From the NCBI RefSeq assembly GCF_002844375.1, contig NZ_CP024199.1:1872001-1936000 (forward strand): DNA of 64,000 nt. The letters are read 5' to 3'. The notes under the pieces are model-generated. The model was not told the origin of the DNA and did no database searches. It saw nothing but the letters and a program-made list of their open reading frames with translations. Position 1 is the first letter of the stretch. The number at the start of each line of letters is the position of its first letter. The position numbers were made by a program, and so were the translations under genes. The DNA comes from Thalassospira marina. Lineage in GTDB: Bacteria; Pseudomonadota; Alphaproteobacteria; Rhodospirillales; Thalassospiraceae. This document shows, piece by piece, positions 25,422-34,354 of the stretch.

Positions 25422-25949
25422 TTATTCCTCTTCGCCGTCATAATCCATGTCTTCATCATCGTCGTGCACAAGGCCGCGATCGGTGTGAAGGTTAAGATTA
25501 TCAAGTGCACCTTGCAGGATGTAACCTGCTGCTGCCTTGTCAACCACGTCAGCGCGGCGTTTACGGGTCATGTCGGCTTCGCCGATCAGGATACGTTCAA
25601 CAGCCGACGTTGACAGGCGTTCGTCCCACAGCAGAACCGGCAGGTCGATATGCTTGTCCATTTCATCGACAAAGGCATAAACGCGGTGGCAGGCCGTGCC
25701 AATCGTCCCATCCAGCTCACGCGGGAAGCCGATGACAATGGCGCCGACATTCTGTTTGTCAACGATCGAGGCAAGCTCGACGATGTCGCGGGTGAACTTT
25801 TTACGCTTGATCAGGCTGTAGGGCGTTGCGATTTGCAGCCCGACATCCGAAAGCGCAACACCAATGGTTTTGGTGCCCAGGTCCAGGCCCAAAATCCGCG
25901 CTGCTGGTGAAAGGTACCGCAGCAATTCCTGAGTATCATTACATATCAT
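25422..25949 (-). CDS. ruvX: Putative pre-16S rRNA nuclease / Holliday-junction resolvase-like YqgF
   Basis: 175-residue RNase H-fold protein. ILGLDLGTKTIGVALSD opens the fold with the first catalytic aspartate, VIGFPRELDG is the middle motif and LLWDERLSTSAVER carries the third acidic site. E. coli YqgF processes the 5' end of 16S rRNA. The ATG at 25949 has AAGG six bases upstream, so the extension to 26051 is rejected. The C-terminus is very acidic (DDDEDMDYDGEEE), longer than in E. coli. It is divergent from gatC. Confidence 0.92.
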   Translation of the reverse strand: MICNDTQELLRYLSPAARILGLDLGTKTIGVALSDVGLQIATPYSLIKRKKFTRDIVELASIVDKQNVGAIVIGFPRELDGTIGTACHRVYAFVDEMDKHIDLPVLLWDERLSTSAVERILIGEADMTRKRRADVVDKAAAGYILQGALDNLNLHTDRGLVHDDDEDMDYDGEEE

Positions 25950-26206
25950 GGCGACCTTATAGGGCTGGTCAGGGAAAATTGCCAGCGCAAAGCATGATGA
26001 AAATGGCAATTCAGTCATGCCGTTTTGGCAGGATCGGGCCGGGATTTTCAATAAAATTCATTTTCGTGGAAAAACGCGCGTGAAAGTAGGGCGCACGGCC
26101 CTTGCCGCCAGCCGTTCCGGGTGCTAGGTTCCGCGCTGTATTTTCAGTTTCTGGCGGACGACCGTTCGCCGGGTGTTTTGTCATTCCTTAAGAGAGACTT
26201 TCATCC

Positions 26207-26497
26207 ATGTCGTCTTTGGATAAGGAAACAGTTCGCAAAATCGCATTTCTGTCACGTATCAACGTGTCCGAGGAAGGCCTGAGCGAACTGGCGGGAGATC
26301 TGACCCGTATCCTCGATTTTGTTGAGGAACTGCAAGAAGTTGATGTCGAGGGCTGTGACCCGCTGACGTCGGTTGCCGATCTGACCCTGCCGCTGCGCAA
26401 GGACGAAGTCACCGATGGCAATATCCAGCAAAAGGTGCTTGCAAATGCACCCATGACCGATGCTGGCTGTTTTGTTGTGCCGAAGGTGGTTGAATAA
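26207..26497 (+). CDS. gatC: Asp-tRNA(Asn)/Glu-tRNA(Gln) amidotransferase subunit C
   Basis: 96-residue helical subunit that clamps GatA to GatB. VRKIAFLSRINVSEEGLSEL and LTRILDFVEELQEVDVEGCDPL are the family pattern, and the length is usual. It heads the gatCAB operon, and its TAA overlaps the gatA ATG (TAATG). The presence of the complex means this organism makes Gln-tRNA(Gln), and possibly Asn-tRNA(Asn), by transamidation of misacylated tRNA, as most alphaproteobacteria do. Confidence 0.96.
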   Translation: MSSLDKETVRKIAFLSRINVSEEGLSELAGDLTRILDFVEELQEVDVEGCDPLTSVADLTLPLRKDEVTDGNIQQKVLANAPMTDAGCFVVPKVVE

Positions 26498-27975
26498 TGA
26501 CTGATCTGACAAAATTGACGCTTGCCGGGGCCCGTGATGGTCTGGCAAAGGGCGACTTCACGTCGGTTGAACTGACCGAAGCCCACATCAAGTCGATGGA
26601 CGCACATCGCAACCTGAATGCCTATATCACCGAAACGCCTGAAAAGGCCGTTGAAATGGCGAAGGCATCCGATGCCAAGCGCGCCAAAGGTGAAGCAGGC
26701 AAGATGGAAGGCCTGCCGATTGCGATCAAGGACCTGTTCTGCACCGAAGGTGTGCAGACCACGGCTGCGTCGCATATTCTTGAAGGCTTCAAGCCGGAAT
26801 ATGAATCCACCGTTACGACGAACCTGTTTAACAACGGTGCGGTCATGCTCGGCAAGGCGAACCTTGACGAATTCGCGATGGGCTCGTCCAACACCTCGTC
26901 CTATTACGGTAACGTGATCAACCCTTGGAAAACCGCCAGCGGCAAGGATCTGGTGCCGGGTGGGTCGTCAGGTGGTTCGGCTGCGGCTGTGGCTGCGGGC
27001 ATGGCGCTTGCGGCAACCGGCACCGATACCGGTGGTTCAATCCGTCAGCCGGCATCCTATTGCGGTATTGTTGGCCTGAAGCCGACCTATGGCCGTTGCT
27101 CGCGCTGGGGGATTGTGGCCTTTGCAAGCTCGCTTGACCAGGCTGGCCCGATGACCAAAACCGTGCGCGATGCTGCCATCATGCTTGGCGCAATGGCCGG
27201 TCATGATGCCAAGGACAGCACCTCGGCCCCGATCGCCGTGCCCGATTTTGAAGCAGCCCTGACGGGTGACATTCGCGGTATGAAAATCGGTATTCCGAAA
27301 GAATACCGTGTTGATGGCATGCCCGAAGAAATCAACAAGCTGTGGGACAACGGTATTGCCATGCTGCGCGATGCCGGTGCCGAAGTTGTTGATGTTTCGC
27401 TGCCGCATACGAAATATGCACTGGGCACCTATTACATTGTGGCCCCGGCAGAAGCATCGTCGAACCTGGCACGTTATGATGGCCTGCGTTATGGCCAGCG
27501 CGTGATGGATGATGGCGACAGCCTGGACGACATGTATATGAAGTCGCGCGCTGCGGGCTTTGGCAAGGAAGTCCAGCGCCGTATCATGATCGGGACCTAT
27601 GTGCTGTCGGCTGGTTACTATGATGCCTATTATAACAAGGCATTGAAGGTACGCCGCCGCATTTACGAAGATTTCGCAAACGCGTTTGGCACGGTTGATG
27701 CCATTCTGGCCCCGACGGCGCCGTCGGCCGCCTTTGCGATTGGCGAAAACGAAGATGATCCCGTCAAGATGTACCTTAATGACGTGTTCACCGTTCCGGC
27801 AAGCCTTGCTGGCCTTCCGGGCCTGTCGCTGCCGACCGGTCTGTCATCCGAAGGGCTGCCGCTTGGCCTGCAGCTGATTGGCAAGCCGTTTGACGAAGAA
27901 ACTGTCCTGCGTGTGGGGGGCGTTCTGGAAAGTGCCGCTGCCTTCAACGCAAAACCGTTCGGGCAGGAGGGCTGA
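26497..27975 (+). CDS. gatA: Asp-tRNA(Asn)/Glu-tRNA(Gln) amidotransferase subunit A
   Basis: 492-residue amidase-signature glutaminase that releases ammonia for GatB. The Ser-cisSer-Lys triad is readable: K78 in LPIAIKDLF, S157 in VPGGSSGGS and the nucleophile S181 in TDTGGSIRQPAS, with the same 24-residue spacing between the two serines as in characterised GatA. PTYGRCSRWGIVAFASSLDQ and TGLSSEGLPLGLQLIG are further family blocks. The gatB ribosome site (AGGAGG) sits inside its last codons. Confidence 0.98.
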   Translation: MTDLTKLTLAGARDGLAKGDFTSVELTEAHIKSMDAHRNLNAYITETPEKAVEMAKASDAKRAKGEAGKMEGLPIAIKDLFCTEGVQTTAASHILEGFKPEYESTVTTNLFNNGAVMLGKANLDEFAMGSSNTSSYYGNVINPWKTASGKDLVPGGSSGGSAAAVAAGMALAATGTDTGGSIRQPASYCGIVGLKPTYGRCSRWGIVAFASSLDQAGPMTKTVRDAAIMLGAMAGHDAKDSTSAPIAVPDFEAALTGDIRGMKIGIPKEYRVDGMPEEINKLWDNGIAMLRDAGAEVVDVSLPHTKYALGTYYIVAPAEASSNLARYDGLRYGQRVMDDGDSLDDMYMKSRAAGFGKEVQRRIMIGTYVLSAGYYDAYYNKALKVRRRIYEDFANAFGTVDAILAPTAPSAAFAIGENEDDPVKMYLNDVFTVPASLAGLPGLSLPTGLSSEGLPLGLQLIGKPFDEETVLRVGGVLESAAAFNAKPFGQEG

Positions 27976-27978
27976 TCC

Positions 27979-29433
27979 ATGACCTATATTCTTGAAGGTT
28001 CAACAGGTCCTTGGGAAATTGTTGTTGGTCTGGAAGTTCACTGCCAGGTCATCTCGAAGTCCAAGCTGTTTTCGGGGGCTTCTGCCTCGTTCGGCAGTGA
28101 TCCGAACACCAATGTCAGCCTTGTTGATGCGGCCATGCCCGGCATGCTGCCGGTGATCAATGCCGAATGCGTGCGCCAGGCGGTTAAAACCGGTTTGGGC
28201 CTGAAGGCAAAGATCAACAATGAAAGCGTCTTTTCGCGTAAGAACTATTTTTACGCTGACCTGCCGCAGGGCTATCAGATTTCGCAGTTTGATAAGCCGA
28301 TTGTTGGCGAAGGCACGATCATTCTTGATATGCCCGATGGTTCGACCAAGGCCGTTGGCATCGAACGTCTGCATCTTGAACAGGATGCCGGCAAGTCGAT
28401 GCATGACCAGGACCCGAAATATTCGCATATCGACCTGAACCGTTCGGGTGTGGCGCTGATGGAAATTGTTTCCAAGCCCGATATCCGTTCGCCGGAAGAA
28501 GCTGGTGCCTATCTGACCAAGCTGCGTGCGATTGTGCGTTATCTTGGCACCTGTGATGGCAACATGAACGAAGGTTCGATGCGTTGCGATGCCAACGTTT
28601 CGGTTCGTAAGGCCGGTGCGGAATTTGGCACACGTTGCGAAATCAAGAACGTCAACTCCATCCGCTTCGTGATGCAGGCGATCGAAATTGAAGCCATGCG
28701 CCAGATCGAAGTGATCGAAGGTGGTGGCGAAATTTTGCAGGAAACCCGCCTGTTTGACCCGAAGCTGGGTGAAACGCGTTCCATGCGTTCCAAGGAAATG
28801 GCACATGACTATCGCTATTTCCCGGACCCGGACCTATTGCCGCTGGTTTTTGATGATGCCTTTGTGGCCGAAATCGAAAAAACCCTGCCGGAACTGCCTG
28901 ACGAAAAGAAAGCCCGTTTCATGCGTGAATATGGCCTGTCGGCCTATGACGCGGGTGTTCTCGTCGCAGAACAGGAAAAGGCGGAATATTACGAAAATGT
29001 CGCCAAGGGCCGTGATGGCAAAATGGCGGCAAACTGGGTGATCACCAACCTGTTTGGCGCGCTGAACAAGCTGGGCGTTGATGTTTCAGAAAGCCCGGTT
29101 TCGGCCGAAAACCTTGGTAAACTGATTGGCCTGATTGGTGATGACACCATTTCTGGCCGTATCGCCAAAGACGTTTTCGAGATCATGATCGAGACTGGCG
29201 GCGACCCTGAAAAGATCGTCGAGGAAAAAGGTCTTAAGCAGATCACCGATACCGGTGCGATTGAAGCTGCCATTGACGAAGTCATTGCAGCCAACCCGGA
29301 CAAGGTTGAGGAAATCCGCGCTGGTAAGGACCGCATGCTGGGCTGGTTTGTTGGTCAGGTGATGAAATCAACGGGTGGTAAAGCCAACCCGGGCATGGTC
29401 AACCAGATGCTGCGCGACAAGATCATGGGCTGA
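27979..29433 (+). CDS. gatB: Asp-tRNA(Asn)/Glu-tRNA(Gln) amidotransferase subunit B
   Basis: 484-residue subunit that phosphorylates the misacylated tRNA's side-chain carboxylate and amidates it. WEIVVGLEVHCQVISKSKLFSG opens the cradle domain, FYADLPQGYQISQ and LEQDAGKSMHD are active-site blocks, and DLNRSGVALMEIVSKPDIRS and RCDANVSVR follow. The C-terminal helical and tail (YqeY-like) domains, which recognise the tRNA elbow, run to MVNQMLRDKI. The operon closes with a strong terminator. Confidence 0.98.
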   Translation: MTYILEGSTGPWEIVVGLEVHCQVISKSKLFSGASASFGSDPNTNVSLVDAAMPGMLPVINAECVRQAVKTGLGLKAKINNESVFSRKNYFYADLPQGYQISQFDKPIVGEGTIILDMPDGSTKAVGIERLHLEQDAGKSMHDQDPKYSHIDLNRSGVALMEIVSKPDIRSPEEAGAYLTKLRAIVRYLGTCDGNMNEGSMRCDANVSVRKAGAEFGTRCEIKNVNSIRFVMQAIEIEAMRQIEVIEGGGEILQETRLFDPKLGETRSMRSKEMAHDYRYFPDPDLLPLVFDDAFVAEIEKTLPELPDEKKARFMREYGLSAYDAGVLVAEQEKAEYYENVAKGRDGKMAANWVITNLFGALNKLGVDVSESPVSAENLGKLIGLIGDDTISGRIAKDVFEIMIETGGDPEKIVEEKGLKQITDTGAIEAAIDEVIAANPDKVEEIRAGKDRMLGWFVGQVMKSTGGKANPGMVNQMLRDKIMG

Positions 29434-29460
29434 TCGCCCGATTAGTTTGATATTTGCTGC

Positions 29461-29494
29461 AAAAGCCGCTCTTCAATTTTGAAGGGCGGCTTTT
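29461..29494. terminator. Bidirectional intrinsic terminator (gatB / FMN reductase)
   Basis: AAAAGCCGCTCTTC pairs with GAAGGGCGGCTTTT (14 bp with one G-U) around AATTTT, between converging genes. Confidence 0.9.
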
Positions 29495-29500
29495 GTGTTT

Positions 29501-30061
29501 TCAGGCGGCGTTTTCGTCCTGTTTTTGGGCGATGGCAGCAGCCAGCATGGTTAAGGCCCGCAGTAACGGCGCACGGGTGCTTTCATCGGCCAGGATATCG
29601 TCCGGGGCATAGTTTTTGCCATTAAGGGCAATTGTCAGGCAGGCATCATGCAGGATGGTCGCATCCATGGTACCGATGGTTTCAATCAATGCGGCCTGGG
29701 CGATGGTGGCACGCCCCGATGCGTTCAAGGCGACAACCGGCACCGACATGAATTCACCGCTGGCAACCGTCCAGTCCAATGCATTTTTAATCGCCCCGGT
29801 TACGCCGTGGGCATATTCGGGGCTGGCGATCAGAACACCATCGGCCTGGCGAAGCTGGTTTTTGAAATCCAGAACACTTTGTGGTTCGTTGCCTTCATCA
29901 TCGGGGTTGAAGATGGGCAGGGTGCCCAAGCCTTCACAAAGTGTGATTTCAAGGCCTGCTTCCGGGGCGATTTTTTGCGCTGCCAGCAAGAGTGTCCGGT
30001 TGATCGAGGCGGCACGCAGGCTACCGCAAATGGCCAGCACATGGGCATGTGATGCAGGCAT
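29501..30061 (-). CDS. NADPH-dependent FMN reductase family protein
   Basis: 186-residue flavodoxin-fold protein. AICGSLRAASINRTLL is the FMN-phosphate loop, and SPEYAHGVTGAIKNALDW is the diagnostic flavin-edge motif of the FMN_red/chromate-quinone reductase family. The ATG at 30061 is preceded by GGGGA; the extension to 30136 adds a non-conserved hydrophobic stretch and is rejected. It probably reduces quinones or free flavin in the cytoplasm. It lies 123 bp after the AraC-type regulator on the same strand. Confidence 0.87.
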   Translation of the reverse strand: MPASHAHVLAICGSLRAASINRTLLLAAQKIAPEAGLEITLCEGLGTLPIFNPDDEGNEPQSVLDFKNQLRQADGVLIASPEYAHGVTGAIKNALDWTVASGEFMSVPVVALNASGRATIAQAALIETIGTMDATILHDACLTIALNGKNYAPDDILADESTRAPLLRALTMLAAAIAQKQDENAA

Positions 30062-30184
30062 TTTTCCCCACTTTGTGATGTACGACCGAAACAGGAACGT
30101 GAAAGCCGCATAGCCGCTTTTGTTGGTGTCAGCCATAAACTAGCACGCGATCATAAGCCCCGCCAATGACGGGAATGATCAATA

Positions 30185-30934
30185 TTATTGACGGTAATCA
30201 CGTGGCGAGGCACCCAATATGCGTTTGAACATACTGGTAAAGGCCGCAGGGTTATCATAGCCAAGATCAAGCGCGATGGTGGTGACGGCTTCACCAGCGG
30301 CAAGGCGGGGCAGGGCGGCCATGGTGCAGGCCTGCTGGCGCCATTCAACAAAGCTAAGCCCGGTTTCCATGCGAAACAGGCGGGTGAAGCTGCGTCTGCT
30401 CATACCCAGGTCATTGCACCAGTTCTCAATGGTATCATGCGCGCTGGGCGTGCGGATAAAGGCATGGCACCGGCGCGATAATGCCTTGTGCAGGGGAAGG
30501 GGCAACGAAAGCGGAATGGCGGGCATATTGCGAATTTCATGTTCGATCAGCGCCATTAGCGCGCCATCGCGGCCATTGACATCATATTCCGGGGCGATGC
30601 TGACTGCCTCGGAAAGCAGGCTTCGCATCAGGGGCGAAATACCCACAACCTGGCACTGGTCTGGCATGCCGCGGCTTTCATCCGGGCTAAGGTAAAGGCT
30701 GCGCATGATGACTTTGCCAATCATGCGAACCTCGTGAACGATCCCGGCGGGTATCCACATGCCACGCTGGGGTGGCATCAACCATACGCCCTGTTCGCTT
30801 GAGGCAATGACCACGCCCGTCATGCCATATAAAAGCTGGTCGCGGTCATGGTCATGCGGCGGAATGACTTCGCCATCTTCATAAACCATCCCCAGCCCGA
30901 TGACCGGGCGATCAACATCGGGAAATGACGACAT
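30185..30934 (-). CDS. AraC-family regulator (NimR-like), divergent from Fsr-type exporter
   Basis: 249-residue regulator. The N-terminal cupin (IPPHDHDRDQLLYGMTGV, then WIPAGIVHEV) is of the AraC_binding type, and the C-terminus has two helix-turn-helix motifs (LGMSRRSFTRLFRMETGLSF and ALDLGYDNPAAFTSMFKRILG with the conserved PRDYR end). Length and cupin motif resemble E. coli NimR/YeaM, which controls a divergent MFS exporter. That arrangement is repeated here with the Fsr-like gene at 31259, so local regulation of the exporter is inferred. Confidence 0.85.
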   Translation of the reverse strand: MSSFPDVDRPVIGLGMVYEDGEVIPPHDHDRDQLLYGMTGVVIASSEQGVWLMPPQRGMWIPAGIVHEVRMIGKVIMRSLYLSPDESRGMPDQCQVVGISPLMRSLLSEAVSIAPEYDVNGRDGALMALIEHEIRNMPAIPLSLPLPLHKALSRRCHAFIRTPSAHDTIENWCNDLGMSRRSFTRLFRMETGLSFVEWRQQACTMAALPRLAAGEAVTTIALDLGYDNPAAFTSMFKRILGASPRDYRQ

Positions 30935-31258
30935 TTCAGATCAAGCCTTTGCTGAAATGGTTGCGGTACCGGGATGCAGCAAGTCGGCGTTTATCCGCGT
31001 CACAAATCCGTGTGTCGGGATGCCGCCAAAAATTTTGATTGTGTGCCGCGTGCATATTGGCAGTTCCCTGGGTTCGGTTTTGGCTGGTTTCTGGTGGTTT
31101 CGGCGGGGTTTGTATGGGCCGTTTTTGCATTGATCGGAATTTTGGCCCAGTAGCGTAAGTGAATGACCCTATCGTGGTGGTGGGCCGCTGTCGAGCATTT
31201 TAGAATGAGAACCAGACGCAACGGCAATTCCGCCATAACGACGTAACAGGGCCAAGAA
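30935..31258. other. Divergent regulatory region (AraC regulator / MFS exporter)
   Basis: 324 bp without a credible gene. It must hold both promoters and the likely AraC-type operator; I could not single out a repeat pair with confidence. Confidence 0.45.
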
Positions 31259-32461
31259 ATGAGTAACGCCACGATTGCGCAAAGACGAACATATAAAACG
31301 GTATTTCCGGTATTGGGGGCAGCAAGCTTCTGTCATTTGCTAAATGACATGATTCAGTCGCTATTTACCGCGGCTTACCCCATTTTCAAGGGCGGATTTG
31401 ACCTTGGATATGCGCAGCTTGGTTTTCTAACCCTGACCTATCAGGTAACGGCATCTGTGTTGCAGCCCCTTGTTGGCAGCTATACCGACCGCAACCCGAA
31501 ACCCTATTCGCTGTCATTTGGCATGGGTGTTTCGCTGTTGGGCCTTCTGGTTCTGGCCTATGCCAGCAACTTTGTCATGTTGCTGTGCGGAAGTGCTCTT
31601 TTGGGGATGGGGTCATCGATTTTTCATCCGGAATCGTCGCGTCTGGCACGCCTGGCATCGGGCGGGGCACATGGTTTGGCGCAGTCGATTTTTCAGGTTG
31701 GTGGCAATGTTGGTTCGGCCATCGGGCCGCTGCTGGTTGCCTTTATCATTTTGCCAAACGGGCAAAAAAGCCTGGCCTGGTTTGCCGGTATCGCACTTGC
31801 CGGTATGGTGATTTTGGCCGGGCTTGGAAACTGGTATAAGGCGCAGGGCCATGCCAAACCGCCTGCACGCAAGGCACCCGTAGTGCATGCACACCTAAAT
31901 CGGGCGCAGGTTTCACGCGCATTAACGGTACTGTTTTGCCTGATGCTGTCAAAATGGTTCTATCTGGCAAGTTTCACCAGTTATTATGTGTTTTACCTGA
32001 TGGACCGTTTTACCCTGCCTGAGGCGCAATCACAGATTTATCTGTTTGTGTTTCTGGCAGCCGTTGCCGGAGGCACCCTTATTGGTGGACCAATTGGGGA
32101 CCGTTTTGGCCGCAAGAAAGTGATTTGGGGCTCAATTGCCGGTACTTTGCCATTCGCACTGTTTTTGCCCTATGTCGGTTTGACCGCAACCATTGTTCTG
32201 AGTGTCATTATCGGCTTTGTGATTTCATCGGCATTTTCGGCCATTGTCGTTTATGCGCAGGAACTGGTGCCAGGGCGTGTTGGCATGATTTCCGGGCTGT
32301 TTTTCGGGCTGGCATTTGGCATGGGTGGCATTGCGGCAGCATTGCTTGGCGTTCTTGCCGATTGGACAAGCATCTATTTTGTCTATCAATTATGTGCCTT
32401 TTTCCCGGCGATCGGATTTTTGGCAGCGTTCCTGCCCGACATTGAACGCGAGCACGCGTAG
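31259..32461 (+). CDS. fsr: MFS exporter, fosmidomycin-resistance (Fsr) type
   Basis: 400-residue 12-helix transporter. FCHLLNDMIQSLFTAAYPIFKGGFDLGYAQLG and GSYTDRNPKPYSLSFGM are strongly characteristic of the Fsr group, as is the segment GMGSSIFHPESSRLARLASGG. Helix 7-12 has GPIGDRFGRKKVIWGS (the second MFS signature loop). E. coli Fsr exports fosmidomycin, and a broader drug or metabolite role is probable. It ends at a GC-rich terminator shared with copZ. Confidence 0.88.
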   Translation: MSNATIAQRRTYKTVFPVLGAASFCHLLNDMIQSLFTAAYPIFKGGFDLGYAQLGFLTLTYQVTASVLQPLVGSYTDRNPKPYSLSFGMGVSLLGLLVLAYASNFVMLLCGSALLGMGSSIFHPESSRLARLASGGAHGLAQSIFQVGGNVGSAIGPLLVAFIILPNGQKSLAWFAGIALAGMVILAGLGNWYKAQGHAKPPARKAPVVHAHLNRAQVSRALTVLFCLMLSKWFYLASFTSYYVFYLMDRFTLPEAQSQIYLFVFLAAVAGGTLIGGPIGDRFGRKKVIWGSIAGTLPFALFLPYVGLTATIVLSVIIGFVISSAFSAIVVYAQELVPGRVGMISGLFFGLAFGMGGIAAALLGVLADWTSIYFVYQLCAFFPAIGFLAAFLPDIEREHA

Positions 32462-32494
32462 TTCCTGCTGCGCAGACAAATCACCGCATAGAAC

Positions 32495-32525
32495 AAAGGC
32501 CGCCCGAATGCACCGGGCGGCCTTT
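32495..32525. terminator. Bidirectional intrinsic terminator (fsr / copZ)
   Basis: AAAGGCCGCCCG and CGGGCGGCCTTT form a perfect 12-bp stem with loop AATGCAC. Confidence 0.82.
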
Positions 32526-32554
32526 GGTGTTTCAGGCGGGCAAGTGTGGCTTAA

Positions 32555-32755
32555 TCAGCCAACCTGCTGTGCCGGGTAACCGGCTTCGCTAATGGCGGCA
32601 ATAACGGCGGCACTATCGGCGTTGCCCGAAACGGTTACCAGCCCGCCAGCAAGGTCAATTTCGACCTTTTCAACATCATTGACGCTGCTGGCGGCTTCGG
32701 TAACAGCCTTGACGCAGTGGCCGCAGCTCATTTCTTCGACTTTCAGTTTCAGCAT
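32555..32755 (-). CDS. copZ: Heavy-metal-associated (copper chaperone-like) protein
   Basis: 66-residue ferredoxin-like HMA domain: MLKLKVEEMSCGHCVKAVTE has the metal-binding M-x-C-x-x-C motif and EVDVEKVEIDL-type strand order follows. The ATG at 32755 has GGAG at good spacing, so the frame to 32815 is not used. Such proteins carry Cu(I) in the cytoplasm to a P-type ATPase. No copper ATPase or CueR regulator is adjacent, so the copper assignment rests on the family only. Confidence 0.87.
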   Translation of the reverse strand: MLKLKVEEMSCGHCVKAVTEAASSVNDVEKVEIDLAGGLVTVSGNADSAAVIAAISEAGYPAQQVG

Positions 32756-32997
32756 GGCAATTCTCCATTCATGTGATTGGGGGTATCTTGCACCTTCCAG
32801 TGGATGGAAGGTCAAGCCGTTTTTATTCTATACCCTAAGGTGTCGAGAACTTTGTAACACCCATTCCGCTGCACCATAGGTGGCATGTTTGTCGATGTGC
32901 GCAACAGGGCAGGGGGCGGCGATGATTGCGGCAGGCGATGCTTGATCGTGCCATTGTTATCGGCTATGTCGCATGCAGATACGGGCAGGGGGAATGC

Positions 32998-33576
32998 ATG
33001 GCCAAGCTGTTTTTTTATTATTCGTCGATGAATGCCGGTAAATCGACGACCTTGTTGCAGTCCAGCTTCAACTATATTGAACGCGGTATGCAAACCATGC
33101 TGTTAACCGCTGCCCTTGATGACCGTTTTGGTGCTGGCAAAATCGCCTCGCGCATCGGGCTTGAGGCACCGGCCACCCTGTTTGAAAATGAAACCGACCT
33201 GTTCGCGCTCGTGAAACAGGAACTGGGCACACGCAATATCGATTGTCTTTTGGTTGATGAAGCCCAGTTTCTGACCAAAGACCAGGTTTGGCAGCTTTCT
33301 GACGTGGCCGATAAATTATCGGTTCCGGTGCTGTGTTATGGCATTCGTACCGATTTTCAGGGCGAGCTTTTTGAAGGATCAAAATGGCTGCTGGCCTGGG
33401 CGGACAAGCTGAACGAACTTAAAACCATCTGCCATTGCGGCAGCAAGGCGGGCATGGTGATCCGTATTGATGAAAACGGAGTGCCGGTTCGCGAAGGTGC
33501 GCAGGTCGAAATTGGCGGCAATGACCGCTACGTTTCGGTGTGCCGCAAGCATTTCAAGGATGCCATGGGAAGATAA
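32998..33576 (+). CDS. tdk: Thymidine kinase
   Basis: 192-residue type II thymidine kinase of the salvage pathway. The P-loop is SSMNAGKSTTLLQ, the catalytic/Mg block is LLVDEAQFL, and the flexible lasso contains CYGIRTDFQGELFEGS. The structural zinc ligands are in TICHCGSKA and the late SVCRKHF. The ATG at 32998 has GGGGGAA just upstream; the frame opening at 32926 lacks homology. It is transcribed alone. Confidence 0.95.
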   Translation: MAKLFFYYSSMNAGKSTTLLQSSFNYIERGMQTMLLTAALDDRFGAGKIASRIGLEAPATLFENETDLFALVKQELGTRNIDCLLVDEAQFLTKDQVWQLSDVADKLSVPVLCYGIRTDFQGELFEGSKWLLAWADKLNELKTICHCGSKAGMVIRIDENGVPVREGAQVEIGGNDRYVSVCRKHFKDAMGR

Positions 33577-33633
33577 GTCCATGATGCTAATTATGGGGCG
33601 ATAATCTCGCCCCATAACATGCAAACGGCACCC

Positions 33634-34266
33634 TTATCCGATCAGTGCGGTAATTTCCGGTGCCAGCAGGTGCCAGGCGACCAGCCACATCACGCCTGCG
33701 GTGATGGCATCAATGATTTTCCAGGTGATGGGCCGCGCAATATAGGGGGCCAGCCAGGCAGCACCCAGGGCGATGCCAAAAAACCAGATGAAACTTGCGC
33801 TCATGGCACCCAGGGCAAAGGCAAGCCTTTCATCGGCGGGATACTGCCCGCCAATGCCACCCAACACCACAACGGTATCAAGATAGACATGCGGGTTCAA
33901 AAGGGTTACCGCAAGTGTCGTTGACAGGATCGCGCGCCAGCCTTTGCTGGTATCGCTGCTTTGCGACAGTTTTTCATCCTGGAATACACGCATGAAAGCC
34001 GACCAGCCATACCAGATCAAAAAGCCGCCGCCACCCCATGCGGCAATTTTGGTCAGCAACGGGTAGGTGGAAACGATGGTGCCAAGTCCGGCAACCCCGG
34101 CGGTAATCAGCAATGCATCACAAATGGCACAGACCAGGGCAACCAGTGCTGGGTAATTACGGCGCAGCCCCTGCGTCAGGACAAACGCATTTTGTGCGCC
34201 AATGGCAATGATGGTCCCTGCGCCAAGGCCCAGTCCGGTTGCGTAGGTTAGAAGCATGTGTGTCAT
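33634..34266 (-). CDS. argO: LysE/ArgO-type amino-acid exporter
   Basis: 210-residue protein with about six helices. GLGLGAGTIIAIGAQNAFVLTQGLRRNY is the LysE-family opening, and TLLNPHVYLDTVVVLGGIG is the hallmark of the arginine/lysine exporters. In E. coli ArgO exports arginine (and canavanine) under control of ArgP. Here argP is directly divergent 88 bp away, which supports the same pairing. A second ATG lies three codons in, at 34257. Confidence 0.92.
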   Translation of the reverse strand: MTHMLLTYATGLGLGAGTIIAIGAQNAFVLTQGLRRNYPALVALVCAICDALLITAGVAGLGTIVSTYPLLTKIAAWGGGGFLIWYGWSAFMRVFQDEKLSQSSDTSKGWRAILSTTLAVTLLNPHVYLDTVVVLGGIGGQYPADERLAFALGAMSASFIWFFGIALGAAWLAPYIARPITWKIIDAITAGVMWLVAWHLLAPEITALIG

Positions 34267-34354
34267 CCGCTGTCTTGAATGGGTTTGTCTGGCGCAGTGA
34301 TATCAAGTTTCTAAAATAAGAAAATCGAATTATACTGATGCTTCATTAGCAAAA
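34267..34354. promoter_or_regulatory. argO-argP divergent control region
   Basis: An AT-rich 88 bp with the inverted repeat TTTCT-N6-AGAAA (34308-34323) and a -10-like TATACT at 34331-34336 for argP. ArgP would be expected to bind here to activate argO. The short distance to the argP ATG and the absence of a Shine-Dalgarno sequence suggest a very short leader. Confidence 0.5.
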